DNA of 64,000 nucleotides, from positions 1,658,501 through 1,722,500 of the forward strand of contig JAZGTH010000099.1 of assembly GCA_036877525.1 (NCBI GenBank), read 5' to 3'. A program made the position numbers and the translations under genes. The stretch comes from Chromobotia macracanthus (Eukaryota > Chordata > Actinopteri > Cypriniformes > Botiidae). Positions within the stretch are counted from its first letter, which is position 1, and every line of letters starts with the position of its first letter. Of the stretch, positions 23,326 through 45,800 are shown piece after piece. The notes under the pieces are model-generated. The model made no database searches, was not told the origin of the DNA, and saw only the letters and a program-made list of their open reading frames with translations.

Positions 23326-23650
23326 CTGCTCATGCTCCCTCTGCTGAACTCTGAACTTACTTCCTGTTTGGCATCTATATAAACCTTGCTGCCACATGGC
23401 CATGTTGCGAAGTATTGCCAGCTTAACACCTGACTACTAAGCATTCTCTTTTACTGCCTGCTTACCTGTGATTTACCTATTGTTTGGTTCTCGTTTTCTG
23501 ATTTTTGCCTAGCCCCTTTGTTTGACACCTGGATTGGACTGTCTATGTTTATTACGACCCTTTGCCTGTACTTTCGACTTTGATTATGGATAACCCCAAT
23601 AAACATCCGCAACTGGATCCTGCTTCAGTTTCTGCCTCAGCCCCCTTACA
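23283..23650 (+). repeat. 3' LTR
   Basis: 368 bp, identical to the 5' LTR (18664-19031) and followed by the CTGAA target duplication. AATAAA at 23598-23603 would direct 3' end formation. Confidence 0.97.
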
Positions 23651-23655
23651 CTGAA

Positions 23656-24873
23656 AGAGAGAGTTTTCACCCCAGTGAAAGCTCACAACCTGTGGTCATG
23701 ATTTGATTATACACAATCTTTATTTATTCCAGAAAGAACTCTCGTGTCATATATTAACAAGTTTCTGTGAATGTGTCAGAGTCGTCTGGTCATGTGAAGG
23801 TAATCGTGCATATTCTGAAGACTTTTTGCCGCAGTGAATTGAGTAACAATTGTTTTTCTTTGTTCTTTTCAAAAGCATTGATATTTGGACTTCACACTAA
23901 ATTATTGCACATTTATATAAACTGTGACAACTGTATCGCAAGTTTCTCATTAACAGCTCTGAGTTTTAATAAGATGTACCACACTTAGTCAAGAATGTGT
24001 GTTTAATAAAACAGCTTGTGCTGTCAGACACCCATTCATTCCAACCCACAGAACGATTGAGAATTAACAACTGAGGCATTTCTGAACATTCATTTGAATA
24101 ACTGAAAGGGTTTGATTATGACGTTTTATTGGCTGTGTAACATATTTATCAAGCTACAAAATGTCACAATTTGTCACTGATCATTGAGCTGTTCTCACAA
24201 AGATGGGTAATGCAGTGCTAAAAATGTTCTGTTATTACATTTAAAAAGATTACTGATGTTACAGAAATAATATTTGTCCATCTCATGTTCAAAATACCAG
24301 GCAAAACCACATGGACGAACCACATGCTTAACATCACATTCACAGTCCATGAATACACTTTCCCATTGTGTCAGTCCAATCAAACTGCAGCGTTCTCACC
24401 TCACATTAAACTGACATCATCCACATCCTCTATCAAAACACTAAACAGAGTTCAGGTTTAATAAGGGCATTACATTTAGTGTGGAGTGTATATGTACATA
24501 GTGACAAAAAGATCAGTACAGTTTCAAACACTCAAAAGTTCAGTGTACTAACCTCCTTTATTTACAAACACAAACATAAGATGCATTCAATCCAGATATT
24601 TACAAAACTGTGCAAAAATGACAAAGCATGGAGATATATGCACTGAATCTATATGAATGTCCCTATATAAATGTACAGGAAAGAGAGGGGATGTTGTAAC
24701 ATCAACATTATTTTAAAACACATCAAATAATGATCATCACTCTCCTGATGTGACAGCAGAAGCTGTAGGACTTGCAGTGTAATGATTTACAGCATAAAAA
24801 CATGTGGTGATAAAGCGTCATTTGCATTGTGATAATACATGTTGATGTTGAGGAAAGTTTTGGAGGTTTAACT
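23656..24873. other. Interval between the retrotransposon and the 3' end of Slco1 copy B
   Basis: AT-rich. The lower-coordinate part is the original upstream flank of Slco1 copy A, displaced by the insertion; the part near 24400-24873 should contain the 3' UTR of Slco1 copy B. No gene or recognisable repeat seen. Confidence 0.4.
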
Positions 24874-33273
<8,400 letters not shown>

Positions 33274-33279
33274 GATGTC

Positions 33280-35880
33280 CTGGAAGCAAACGAAACAATG
33301 TTGATCAGAATCATGTCCAACATCACACTATTGTCCAGAAAACAGCATTTTCCAAAGTCTATTGTTCACAGAAATATGAAAACATCATATGAGGGGAAGA
33401 CTCCTGAGGGTGGAGCTGAGAGTGGGTTTCAGAAATTGCTCCACATTTCCTGCAAGAGGAAGGGTGTTTAGAAAAAATCAAAGTTTTCTAGATTTGTGGA
33501 CAAACATTGTCCTCAGCATCAAACCAGCATCAACAATGAAATGTGATGCAGGGAAGTAAGGGAATGTTTTTTTAACAAAATTAAATGTTTCAAAAGTTTT
33601 TACAGAGTCCAGGAGGACGGGGAACAGTTGTCACAGGGGGAAGCTGTCACAGTAAGGGCTAAATCTCAGTAACTCTCTAATATGTTGGTTTCAAACAACA
33701 ACATTTTTTGTTAATTCTGTCCTCCAAAATATAATTCCAGTACCATCATAGACACATTATTTCTGTAAAGGCAGTTTGTAAAGCATTTTTCATAAACGCC
33801 AGGTTTAGGCAAGTTAGTTATGAAATACACATTAGTTAGTGTTCACATTTCTGCTCTCTCATAAATTCGTTTGCGTTTCATAATTGTTTCACTGTTTTCA
33901 TTTAGCTGAAAATCTTATAATAGGCTGTTTAATTGCATTTCCCTCTATGACTTACTTATCCTGTACAGTGTAAAACAAACTTTTTTCAGGTTAAATGTTT
34001 TAACTTCAGACTTGAAGATTTTAAGGTATGTGTCAATACATGAACAAATGACTTTTGTCAAATGACTTTTGACACACCTTGGGCAACATTTACATAAGTG
34101 TCTTTCTTATTTTAATTTATAAAGAATTACTTTGTTATAAGGATGCCTGTACTAATACCAATCATACATCTGCTCCATAACACATGGAACTGAATACATG
34201 AAAAACAATTTCATTAAATAAAACTAGATTTTCAGTAAAGACAGTAAAACAAGCAGAGAGAGTGAATGTACCTGTGCTGTTGTCTGTTTCCCTCAGAATG
34301 TATACCTGTGAGTGACTGCTCACAGGTAAAGTCTTACTATTTAATGTTATAACATCCCATCTAATCAGTAACTAATCAGTCATGACTATCAACTGATTAT
34401 GTCAACAGATCACTCAGATCCACACTGTCACACAGCAGCATTAGTGTGTATGCTCAGAGATGAATCTGTAGCTGAAAACAGTTTATTGAACAGAGAGTTT
34501 CCACTGCAGAGCCTGTACTGTGAAATCACCTTCACTCCATTTCATATTCTCTATATTACTGCACCCTAATAAGTGTACACTGCCACTCAGAACACTGCTT
34601 ACACAGAAATCCGATTTCTGAAACAGATTTCCTAAAGCAATAACAAATGAAAATAAATAAATTATCCAGTCATGTCCAGTCCTGTCAGTATTGCAATTAT
34701 AAATCATTATTATTAATAATAATAATTATTATTATTAACTAAATAAAAACATAAAAAATGTTTCATATAAAACATAATTATCCAACTCTAAATTAAATAT
34801 TTATATTAAAATATATGGGGGTTCAAATCTGAAACTACATTGAATCTGAGATGTTTGTTATTAAAACTTGGAAAAATATAAAAAAATTGCAAATGATTTT
34901 ACTTGCAAATTCTGTTGTGTCCAGCAGGTGGCAGTATGTCTGTGTGGCCAGCTCATTCCTTATCCAATGTTAAACAATACTACAAGATCACCTACAAGAT
35001 AAACATGTTAGAAAAGGTATTGAATGAATGAATGAATGAATGAATCAACCAATCAATCACAAAAGCAAGGTTTTCACGTTCAGTTGTAACACAATCAAAT
35101 GAGCCAGCACTATAAGATTGTTTTTCAAAATGCCATCAGCATTCACTTCATCAGCTCAATCAGTCTCCAGTCATGTCTGTCTTCTCTGGTGGTGCTGCTG
35201 ATTTATGATCAGTTCCTCTATGTGAAAACCACTGTAACAGACCAGACTTAGCTGATGGTTTGATGTTTACACCTCCAGTAAAACAGTTTCTGCTCAATAG
35301 TGCCTCTGGAGGAATTTTGTGAACATTTTTTAAAACACCTCAAAGCTCCATCAGAAACCTTTTACATTTACTGGTTCTGTTATCTAGTTCAAGTGCTCAA
35401 GCTGTTCACAACAGGGCTGTCTTATCCTGAAGATGTCCTGCATATATGACTGACTTTGCCAAAAGTGATGATTTTTGTACCTTTTGTTGGTCTAAACACT
35501 ATTTCTATCAAAGAACCGTATTACTACCCAAACCTTAACCATTAACTGCCTCCATTTTTACAGGAAATCAAAACAAATACAAGCAGTATTTTAAAAAAAA
35601 TCATTTTTTTCATTGTGTTTTCATGACAAAAAATAAAACCATCTTATAGTGACCTCTAAGATTCAGTAAAACCTGAGCAGTCCCACAGAGCTGTTTAATG
35701 GCTTCTGGTGATAAATGCATTCGTGTTCATATGTGCAGTAACAGTCATTAAAGTTTCCTGTGCTTTTCTGTCAGATTGAGCATTAAGCCCCAGTTTACTT
35801 CACAAGATGCATGTAAATCAGCACTTTGCATGCATGTGTATGCAGTGCATTTCTTTTCATATGACTGGCCGTGTTTGCGC
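33280..35880. other. Intergenic region between divergent Slco1 copy B and slc2a13
   Basis: Should contain the upstream 5' UTR exon and promoter of Slco1 copy B (minus) and the distal promoter of slc2a13 (plus). A small (TGAA)n run lies at about 35020-35045. No coding exon with conserved content was found. Confidence 0.4.
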
Positions 35881-36600
35881 TCTGCTGCACGCGTGCTGTG
35901 TGTAGATCTTTGACGTCACGCTCGTCAGATCAGAGGCAGAACTTGTGAGTCTTCATAAATCACAGCAGCAGCAACACAACCCGAGCCGGACTCACGCCCG
36001 TCCCCACTGAGTCCCCACTGAGCCATTCACATGTCCCGCAAACCCAGCCATGACCATCACCTGCGAAGTATGAGCAGTCTGATGGGCGAGAGGAGGACGC
36101 GGGTGTCGGGTGATGGAGAGCGGAGGCTCATCAGGGCTCCGTCCAGCAGCAGCATCAGCAGCGGCGCTCACGCACCCGCCGCGCCCGCCGCATCCCCTGC
36201 GCCCGCGGACCCGGAGCGGGCGGCGCGCAAACAGCTCCAGCAGGATGTCACGCCGGGTTTCGTCTACGTCCTGGCCGTGTTCTCCGCAATCGGCGGCTTT
36301 CTGTTCGGTTACGACACCGGGGTGGTTTCCGGTGCCATGCTGCTGCTGAAGAGGGACATGAACATGCCCGCGCTGTGGCAGGAGCTGCTGGTGTCCGCGA
36401 CTGTGGCCGCGGCGGCGCTGTCCGCGCTGCTGGGCGGGTGTCTGAACGGGCTGCTCGGGCGGCGGCTCTGCATCCTTCTGGCCAGCTTCACCTTCTCCAT
36501 CGGGGGACTCGTGTTGGCATCCGCTCCCAGTAAAGAAGCATTGCTGGCTGGACGGCTCACTGTGGGATCTGGACTTGGTAAGTAACGGGCACACGCTGCT
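35860..36600 (+). promoter_or_regulatory. GC/CpG-rich promoter and first exon of slc2a13, with candidate CRE
   Basis: Base composition changes sharply from AT-rich to GC-rich with frequent CG dinucleotides, which is typical of a CpG-island-like 5' end. A full palindromic cAMP-response element TGACGTCA is at 35911-35918, 113 bp upstream of the start codon. No clear TATA box seen. Functional use of the CRE is inference. Confidence 0.55.
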
Positions 36601-36768
36601 GATCCAGGTTCAGTGCGCTCGTCCTCACATCACATCACTAAACGGTCCCCATATGTGAACAGTCGTGTAAATTATACCGAAACAGTTAAAAGCTTTAAAA
36701 TCTAAAGAAAAGATATAACAACAGATACAGGGACTGAAAGTACAGTGTTTGTGGATGAATCTGTAAGA

Positions 36769-36815
<47 letters not shown>

Positions 36816-39800
36816 CATTATTATCATTATTATTATTATTACTCTGTCTTTATTCAGTTTTGCTGCTCCTGTCAGAGGAAACTTGTGGCTAAGACTCAAC
36901 AAAAGCACAATGTTTTGTTCTTTAATTCTTGACTGAAGGGTTTAACAGGGTTGTTTAACTGCTGGGCTGTACAGAGACTGAGAGGCATGAACTGTGTATA
37001 AGATCAGAGAAAATTCACGACTGTTTAACTGAAGACATGAGAATCACTGAGATGCTGCATGAGGATTTCTCATGAATGTCTCATGAGGAGCTAAAAGACT
37101 CAAATGTGCCACAAGTGTTTAAAAGGAGCAGTTTGCCTTCATGTTCATTGTGTAGGATTACATACCGATTATCAGCAAAATGTGTTTTCTCAGGCTTTAA
37201 AATTGCTCCGTTTGTATAACCCTGCTTGTTCAAACACAGAGAATCACTTCTGCCTTTCATTCATTTAAGGCTGGGTGATACAGCTGAAAAATCACCTTCA
37301 TAATCATCAGCCTTTTCCTATATATTTTATTTATTTACATTGTACATTTTGTCTGAAACATGATATTTTTTAGAGGATCTCCAAATCAAAGCACAATATG
37401 CATGAAAAATACAATGTAAGTAAACTTCAGTTCAAAATAATCCTGACAGAGTTTTTTACACGTGTGCTCCAATAAAATCAAACATTGTCAAACATCAAAA
37501 AGATGGAAAATGCCAGACAGACCCAGTTTTGAGTGATGATGCCAATAAATGATTTAATCAGAGTTTTGAATGGATTTATTGAAACTGACAGTCTGAGCTG
37601 ATTCACTGAAATCAAGTGAACTAATGAACTTTAATGATGTTTTCTGTTCAATATTAAATCAGAGCCTCCATAACATCTCTTACTTTCATGGCTGTGTGAA
37701 AATAACACACTCACAAACTTCATGACCAAATTAAAAGTGCATTAAATCATTTTGATATTTACAATGGCTTTTAATTGTATAGTGCCAGAAAAGTTATTGC
37801 AAATATATGAATATTCTAAATATCACCATTATATTATTGATATCTGTGTCTAATTAATCTTCATTTTAAAAGCACATTTCTTAAACAGTATAAGTGATGC
37901 TTTTTCTAATGACTTTCAGATTTTTCATTTATTTTAAAAGCAAGACTGCACTCTCTCCGAGGGAGTGGCCTCTTTTTATTTGGTCCTGTCCAAGACCAAG
38001 ATCACCCCAGCAACCCCATAGAAACATACTAAAAATTATAACTCTATAGTAGCTGCATAGAAACACATTGCCAACTAAACACAACATGCAAACATTGTGG
38101 CTACAAATTCTGCACAGTTATGCAGTTTATTTACCCATGTCATTCCAAGACTATTGTACATTGCATAAACATTTTCATAAACAAATTCTGTTCTGTAAGT
38201 CCTGTAACTTGTATGTGAGGTTGTCCAGTTTTTTTCAGAAGAAAGGTAAAATGTCTGCTTTAAGTGACGGAGCCCAATTATGTCTGCACTGACCTTTGTG
38301 AGAGCACAATAACAGCAGGTTCCTTTACATCACACAGGTCACTATATGTGAGTCAAGTCACGAATGCAGTAGTCAGAAACGCCTTCCCAAAGGATTCGGG
38401 AAATTTCTCACCCTTTAATCTGAGCACAGACTTTTCTGCTAATCACAGATGGTGTAAAGTAGCAGTTCAGTTGGCCTGGTGACGTCTGAGCCAACGGTGT
38501 GATCAGAGGAGAAGTTAAGCTGTCTGGGCAATCGCAGGCTGTCTCCACGACTCCACAGCCCTTGTGGACTGAAAGGCCATTAGAGGGCTGGCCTCTCACT
38601 GTGAGGGTCTGAGGGAGGCAGTTAACTGAAGTGGACAGGTTTTTTTTGCTTTAAGATACTGTCACTGATAATAAAGAACAGCCACAGCCTTCATTCCTCA
38701 CTTTGTTTTCAGTGTGGAGTCTCACACTAATGAGCCCGTTCCCCATTTGGCAGCTGACACGGTAAAGCTAAAACATCTATGAGTTTGTCAGCAGGCGTAC
38801 ATAAGATGCCACTTCCTCTGTCTGTTAGGAAGTGTCTGTTACATCGCTATGATGTATGATGATGTTTGTGTGATGTATGATTTACTGTGTAATGTCAGGT
38901 GCATTTTTTTAGAAGAACCACAGATATAATGATGGCCAGTGAGGTGGTAATATAACACTGAGCAACATTATAACAGCTTGGGTTATTTATGTGTTAAAAT
39001 GCTTTACTCACAGTAACTCTGTTAACAGTCACTCAGGTGCATGACACAGACTGAACTGTTTATGAGAGGAACACATGAAGCTCAAAATTCATTACAAGAC
39101 TGTAACATTCATTTTATGAATATGATACTTATATAAAAATATGGGCAGCACAAACAAATACTGGGTAAAAGGTTTTATTTAACTAAATATAATACTACTG
39201 AATATATTAACAATTATCATTTCGCTCCACATCTTGGAAGATAAAGCATCTTAGAGCGTTCCAGAGGTTAGACCGCAGCATTCAGCTGCCTTCTAAGAAA
39301 CCTTCTTTTGGCTAAATTTTGTGTTATACATTATGGAGAAAATAGACAGCGAGTTCTCCAGGTTTTGTAACAGACTCTGTGAGATGGTTTCATTGTGAAC
39401 TGATTGCATGACTTGATTTTTTCAGATCATTTCAGATAAAGATGTGAATTCTTAGACCTTGTGTTTCAGCGCTGATGTGAGGACAGGTGGTGTGTTTTCA
39501 CCACATCACAACAATCTGCTTCCAGTGTGGCACATTCAGACAGCTGCTGAAAGACAGCTGAAAAGACAACAGCTTAAGCTAGCTGTCTCTGAGGCTGGCC
39601 ATGCTGGTTAGACTGGTCTGTTTTGGGTTCTTAACTGAAGACTAGGTAACTAGGTTATCTAGTTTAGCTGGTCTAACAGCTAAACTAGGTAACCATCATT
39701 TGGTCAAGCTTGGAAACCGACTGAACCAGCTCAAATTAGTTAGATCAGCAAATCACTTTAGGTTTCACCTTTGTTTAGACAGTTTTTCTCTCTTAACAGG

Positions 39801-42800
39801 GAGATATCACGCTTCTCACCGACACTGTAGTTATAACTACAGCATTTTGAATGTTTGCCCAGGACCATGTGACATAATATTTTTGTTATAAAATAAAAAA
39901 CGATGGATGGTCTCCAAACAGCATAATTGGATAATCTGCGTCAAACACTTTTGTGTGAGGGGATACATTCTTTAGTGTGAAGTCTGTGTCTTTCAAAACG
40001 TACGTGAAACACCGATAACAGCTGTTGTCTCGTGGTATTGATTAAACTCCTTGTGAGGCAAGCAGTGAGGCGTTCCCATGGCAACAGGTACGTTGTCTGC
40101 TGGGCAACGGGAGCGACAGCAAACAGTGAACTGGAGCTATTAATAGACTTTACAAGGAGCTGTGATGTCGTAGACCTTGTCAGATAAATGTGGCTGTGCT
40201 CTTTCTGTTTGTTCTCTACTATAAATCTCATGTGAACACTGGTCCTGCCACACTACATGATACATTTATCCCCAGTCCAGTTATCAGGGTAACACATTTA
40301 CATACTGGTGGTGGACTAGTAAATCCAGACTAGTAAATCACTGGCTGGTGAATGCTTTGCATAATGTGACACCTCTGTGATGTAATTGGTGGGAATAAGT
40401 GGGTTGGGTCGGGCGAAGCATCATCGCTCTCTTAAGCTCCATATGACAAATGAGGAACATCAGCACGCAGGGCAGGTTCACTGTGCATGTCACATATGCG
40501 CTTGTGTTGTTCTGTCCCTCTTATAAACCAGCAATAGAAGATTCTGTGTAGTGTCAGAGTAATAAACCTTTTAATATTTGGAGATTTATTGTGTTGATGA
40601 CTTGATGAAGCATTATTAACATAAATATACATGTACACACATACTGTATACATGAAAAAATCATACATGTCATTGTCATTTATCATTTGTAACTACATTG
40701 TTTTCAATTTTTGTTGCTTTTTTGTCATTTTGGAACCTGACATTGTCTCAGTTAACGTATTAATTATGGAATAATTAATAAGTTTTAGAATTAAGAATTA
40801 ATTATTACATCATTATGGAAAAGAGTGGACTTTTCTCTATTTGTGTTCAAAAATTCATGAGCATGAGTAAATGACAGCAGATACATATTTTTATGTGTGT
40901 GCTTATGGGACATTGGACACTAATCTCTTTCACAATCCTCTTTTTAAAACAAGATAATAATACTAAAATTATATCATAATAATACAAAAATGATATTATA
41001 ATAATAATAACTAATAATACTATAATAATGCTGATGTTTAAAACTTTTATGAATTCCACAAGCCTTTCTATATACACTAATAATCATTTAATAATTTTAT
41101 AATGATATTTTGGTAATATTACCTCATTTTGTCAAAGTAAGCAGTCAAATATTTTATAACCCAAGTAATGCTTTTTACAAGCAGAATTTGCTAATGCTGC
41201 AATGGGCTATGTTGTTTTACATTTGTAAATGTGAGCAGCATTACAAAACGAAAGATGATGTACATAGCAAATATTTGACTATAGATTCATCCATTCAGGT
41301 ATTGCCTCGATGACTGTTCCCGTGTACATTGCTGAAACCTCTCCGCCCCATCTGAGAGGACGACTGGTCACCATCAACACACTTTTCATCACAGCGGGCC
41401 AGTTTATAGCCAGTATTATAGATGGGGCCTTCAGCTACATGCATCATGGAGGCTGGAGGTATGAGCTTTATTTGGGTTTTTCAAATCAAATCAAGTTTAT
41501 TGTCACGTCTCAACACGTGTAGAGGTGAGTGAAAATCTTGAGTGCGACTGCAGACAGTGCAATACAGTATATAAAAAACAGACATGTAACAGTAGCAAAA
41601 AATGTACACGTAACAGTATGTAGTATACAATGACAAAATGGACAGAATATACAAAATTACAAATTTACAATATACATTATATGCGCATGGACATGTTGTA
41701 TTGTACTTAAAAATATGTACAAATATACATATGTAACAATTTACATTTGTACACACAATATGTGCATTTACATATATGTGTATATATACACACACGCATA
41801 CATACATGCACACAGTAAATTTACTACATTGCCATGGTCCTCATCTTTTTCTAATACACAAATAAATGGGCATGCTATAAATTTACTGGTCCTTTAGTTA
41901 TCTTTAAAGTTAAAACATTCTGTTGTGTTTATTTGTGGAAACGAAAACTCGGATCATAATAACAATCCCTTTATAGCTCACAAAAACTCTCAAAGCATTC
42001 TCTAAAATAAACTGACCCAATTATGGCTTGTTACCTTATCTGGTTTACTCAGATAATTGCATATGTAAAGGGGCAGTTTAGTCTTTCTACAGCTAAAGAT
42101 AAAAAGTTTATTTTTTTATCTGTGTAGGTACATGTTGGGTCTGTCAGTGGTTCCTGCTTTACTACAGTTCCTAGGGTTCCTCTTCCTACCGGAGAGCCCT
42201 CGCTGGCTCATCCAGAGGGGTCTTACCCAGAAGGCCCGGCGTGTGCTGAGCCAAATCCGTGGCAACCAGAACATTGACGAGGAGTATGACACTATCAAAA
42301 GCAGCATTGAGGAGGAGGAAAAGGACTGTGGAGAAGGTGAGAAAACAGTCTTTTACACTCACACAGTCAAGTAACATGTTCAGTATCAGTTTACTGCTTT
42401 CATTGAATTATGCACATGGTGGTTATTGACAATCTCACGACAACAATCTCACCGAAAGTCATTCATTGTGAATGAAACATGGCGGTTTACATCAAAGATG
42501 TATCATCTGAACGTGACTGATAGCTTGTAAGATGCTCATCAGGAGAAAGGCTGGCTTCATATAGAGTAAAAGTGCCTGCCTCAGCATTGACATTGTGAAA
42601 GGTAATAAAAAAAAACATGGTACAGCAACACACACACTTTCTGTGGCAAAGTCATGCTGTAAGGTCAGAGGTCAAAGGATTCAATGGGGCAAATAAGAGA
42701 AAAACGTGAGCAAAAAGCAATAGCAGGTTGTGGTTTGCCAGATATTGGTCCAAACTGTTGTTTTCAAACGTTTTCAGACCAACAGCGATTTGCAGAAAAT

Positions 42801-45800
42801 TTGAGAGTTTGTAAAGAACTTTAAAGAACTTTACGCAAACATGCAGCCACAACACCAATGAAAGTTTTACAGACGGAAAAGCTTGTTGAAATTAAGTTGG
42901 AAGGTATTATTTACAGTATTAACAACCAGCAGTACAGTGAGGTGTGATTATAACCAATGATGCATCTGTTATCGGACTGTTTGTTTTGTTGTATTTTATT
43001 GTGTATTTATGCTGCAGAACATTGGTCAACAGTTGTTGTTTTAAAAAGTGCTTCATAAATAAAGTGACATTAATGACTGTCAGCGTGAATACACGGTCAT
43101 TTCTTCTGCTCAGATACTTTCTGCTGACACAGGTTTACAGGCTGGAGAGGTCTACCTCACTCATTTGAGGGCAAAGGCTTTAAGTTCCACATCAGTCGTA
43201 TAATAAAATGTATGAATATGCCATGTTGCACATTTCCATTTGATGCTGTCAAACAGGTACTGCGGTGAAGAATAATAGAAAGGGAAATAATAGTAAGGGA
43301 ACAGAAAGGGAAGTAATCACAGAAAGAGAAATGTTTTCTTAAGCAGTGCACATATCATGGCAGCAATGCAGAAACGTTTCAGTCAACTTATAATGGTCAG
43401 GTGTAATTGAAGGTGACATAAGTGGCTGTTATAGCACAGTGGAGCAGAACTGACTGGATAACGTGTTGTTGAACAGCAGGTTACAAACTGTGTTTCAAGT
43501 AAATTGGATTCGGCTGTAGGTGGCGGCAATTACTGGCCAAAGGAAGTTATCAGCCCCCAACCAGACCTTATACAATCTCATTAACTAACCAATTACATGT
43601 CAGTCACTGGCTCCCACCCTGATACAGACTTCAGAACTGAGGTTCTGAATGGGTTGTGCTTCAGGACCAAACTTTTACACTGACAGCAACCCAGCACACC
43701 ACAAAAATAGTTGATTGTTTTTTTTTTCTCAGTAGCCAATAATACACAGCACAAAACACATTATGTTCAGTATAAACTGTGTCCATCCATTTTAAATTAA
43801 CTTTCATTTCATTTAGTCTTGGTGATATTTTTCCTTTACCTTCTTCTCTGTTTGTTCATACGTTTTGTTGTTGTTGAAGGATGAGGTATGTTTTTGTGAA
43901 GTATCTGATTAATTCGGTTGGTTTTATTTAAGAGATGGATGAATCAATGTTCCTCTGCTATTAGCAGCATTATCTGCAGCTCATTATTATGCGCTGGGTG
44001 AAGGTGTTTTATCCAGCCGTGTCATTGTGATACACAGTCATAAGCCCTCAAGACCTCTGAGACAAACACGTAACAAAGACGTGCTCTCACCGCTCAGGGG
44101 TGAAAGGTCAGTATTCATGAGTTTCAGGAAAAACAGAGACCAATGCAGTGCAACAAAGTTGAGCAGGGTTCAAGCATGTTCATGCAAATGAGGTGATGAT
44201 GTCATACTGTATCTGTGTCCTCATGTGCATACAGATAAAATCGGATGCTGCTGTAGATGACCTACGGTCACATGCCTTTTAGGGGGGGCTACCGTAAAAT
44301 GAGGTGAGCACGCACTACCCTTGTTTTTAGGTCACAGTAATTAATAAAACAGAATGAAAAACATAAACAATGTACATACAAATGAACAATAGATACAAAT
44401 GAATACACTGTGTTTCTTTGTTATCTAACAGGAGTGTCAAGTAAACATAAATAATGTTTCAGAGGTAAAATTAATCACTGGTACAGTCTTAACTGTAATT
44501 GTGAAATACATATAATACTTTTATATTTATTAAAGCTACTAAAGATATCCTGCTAAGAGAGTGATTCAGAGTGAGTCCAATTCACACAATTCACACTCCT
44601 ACTGTTTATCCTGCTCAAAAGAATATCTTGTGTTTACATTCTGGTGTAGTGCGTCCCCTTAACTACTTTAACCAGTAAGACACACTGGGTGTTATGTAAG
44701 ACACCATGGTATTTGATCATCCTTATCTGGTGCACAGCAGGGCTTCTGTAACAAGAAGAAAAGTTCTCATTTCCTTAAATTTCCCACATGATTTTACAAT
44801 ACATTGCTTTCTATGTGCTGAGAGCTTTTCAGGAATTATCAGCATCCTTCTGGCTTTTCAAATAGTTATATAACTAATAAGAGATATTTGAACAGTTGAA
44901 AATGATATTCAAAACTATATTTGCAATAATAAGACTCCAAGAGGGATGATAATTATCTAAATGAATCATTCATTAGTCTTGTCTTGTTGATCACAAATTA
45001 TTTTCTTGAATTGCACTGATTTGTATTTCAGTGGTTATAAACAGAGATTTTGTCATGTTTTGTTGCTGTGAACAGTATACTGTTCATGTTGTTCTGTTTC
45101 TGTTTGTTTTGATGTGTGGAATATTATTACACTAGCAGAAAAGGAAGTGACAGATTTGTAAGGGTTTAGGGGAGACGTAATGAGTTTTCTGTGAAAATGA
45201 GGTGACACTGTTAAATATCTGTGATCACACTGACTGTGACAGCTAAACTAAAACATCATCTACAGAAACAGACAGATAAAGAATGAAAAGAGAAAATGTA
45301 AGGCTTGTTTTCATTGCTTTTTAATAAAACCAATATTATTCTTTGATGAAGGCATCATGTCAGAAAATTGGCACTTGGTTTTCAGTGTGGTTTTACTGAG
45401 ACCAAACATTACAATACAATGATGTATTCAGTTGTTCAGCAATGTCATGTATGTCTACTCAACATACTGTGATTCGCTTTTATATTGTAATGCTCTCTAT
45501 TTAAATGGCCGATCTTCTGTCTGTGGCTGCTTTGTTGTTTTCATTTTATTCTTCCTAAAATTTCTAAAACCTTTAAGTTTTTCAAATGAGAATTAACAAT
45601 GACTGCAAGTATAACTAATGAATTATCTGCACACACACACACGTTGTCTTCAGCAGGCAAGCATTGTCACATTCATATCTTGTTAGATGAGATATGTTTC
45701 TCATTGCTAATTCCACCATTTTGGTGACATTTATGAGGGATTGTGGGACGCTGAAAACACACAGTTAGAACAATGTCGTACAAATCTTGAATAATTTGAG

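Larger units (their letters stand above)
18664..23650 (+). mobile_element. Complete Ty3/gypsy chromovirus-type LTR retrotransposon, frames interrupted
   Basis: 4987 bp, bounded by identical 368-bp LTRs that start TGTAA and end TTACA, and flanked by the 5-bp direct duplication CTGAA (18659-18663 and 23651-23655). The internal order is gag with a CCHC zinc knuckle, protease, reverse transcriptase, RNase H, integrase and a C-terminal chromodomain-like segment, which places it in the chromovirus branch of Ty3/gypsy. About eleven single-base shifts break the coding region, but no premature stop was seen in the correct frame within each segment. It sits between the two Slco1 genes, in the opposite orientation to both. 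Identical LTRs mean a recent insertion. Confidence 0.95.
36578..41298 (+). other. slc2a13 intron 1
   Basis: Contains an (ATT)n tract at 36769-36842 and an imperfect hairpin at 39654-39693. No other gene is supported; the short open frames here lack family resemblance. Confidence 0.7.

Noticed and set aside
23283..23655. Second gag-like start (ATG at 23586) in the 3' LTR
   Set aside because: It is the duplicate of the 5' LTR gag start and runs into flanking DNA; not a gene.
36031..36594. Long minus-strand open frame opposite slc2a13 exon 1 (35992-36594)
   Set aside because: GC-rich antisense shadow; the plus strand frame encodes a clear transporter N-terminus and the minus frame is low complexity with no family resemblance.
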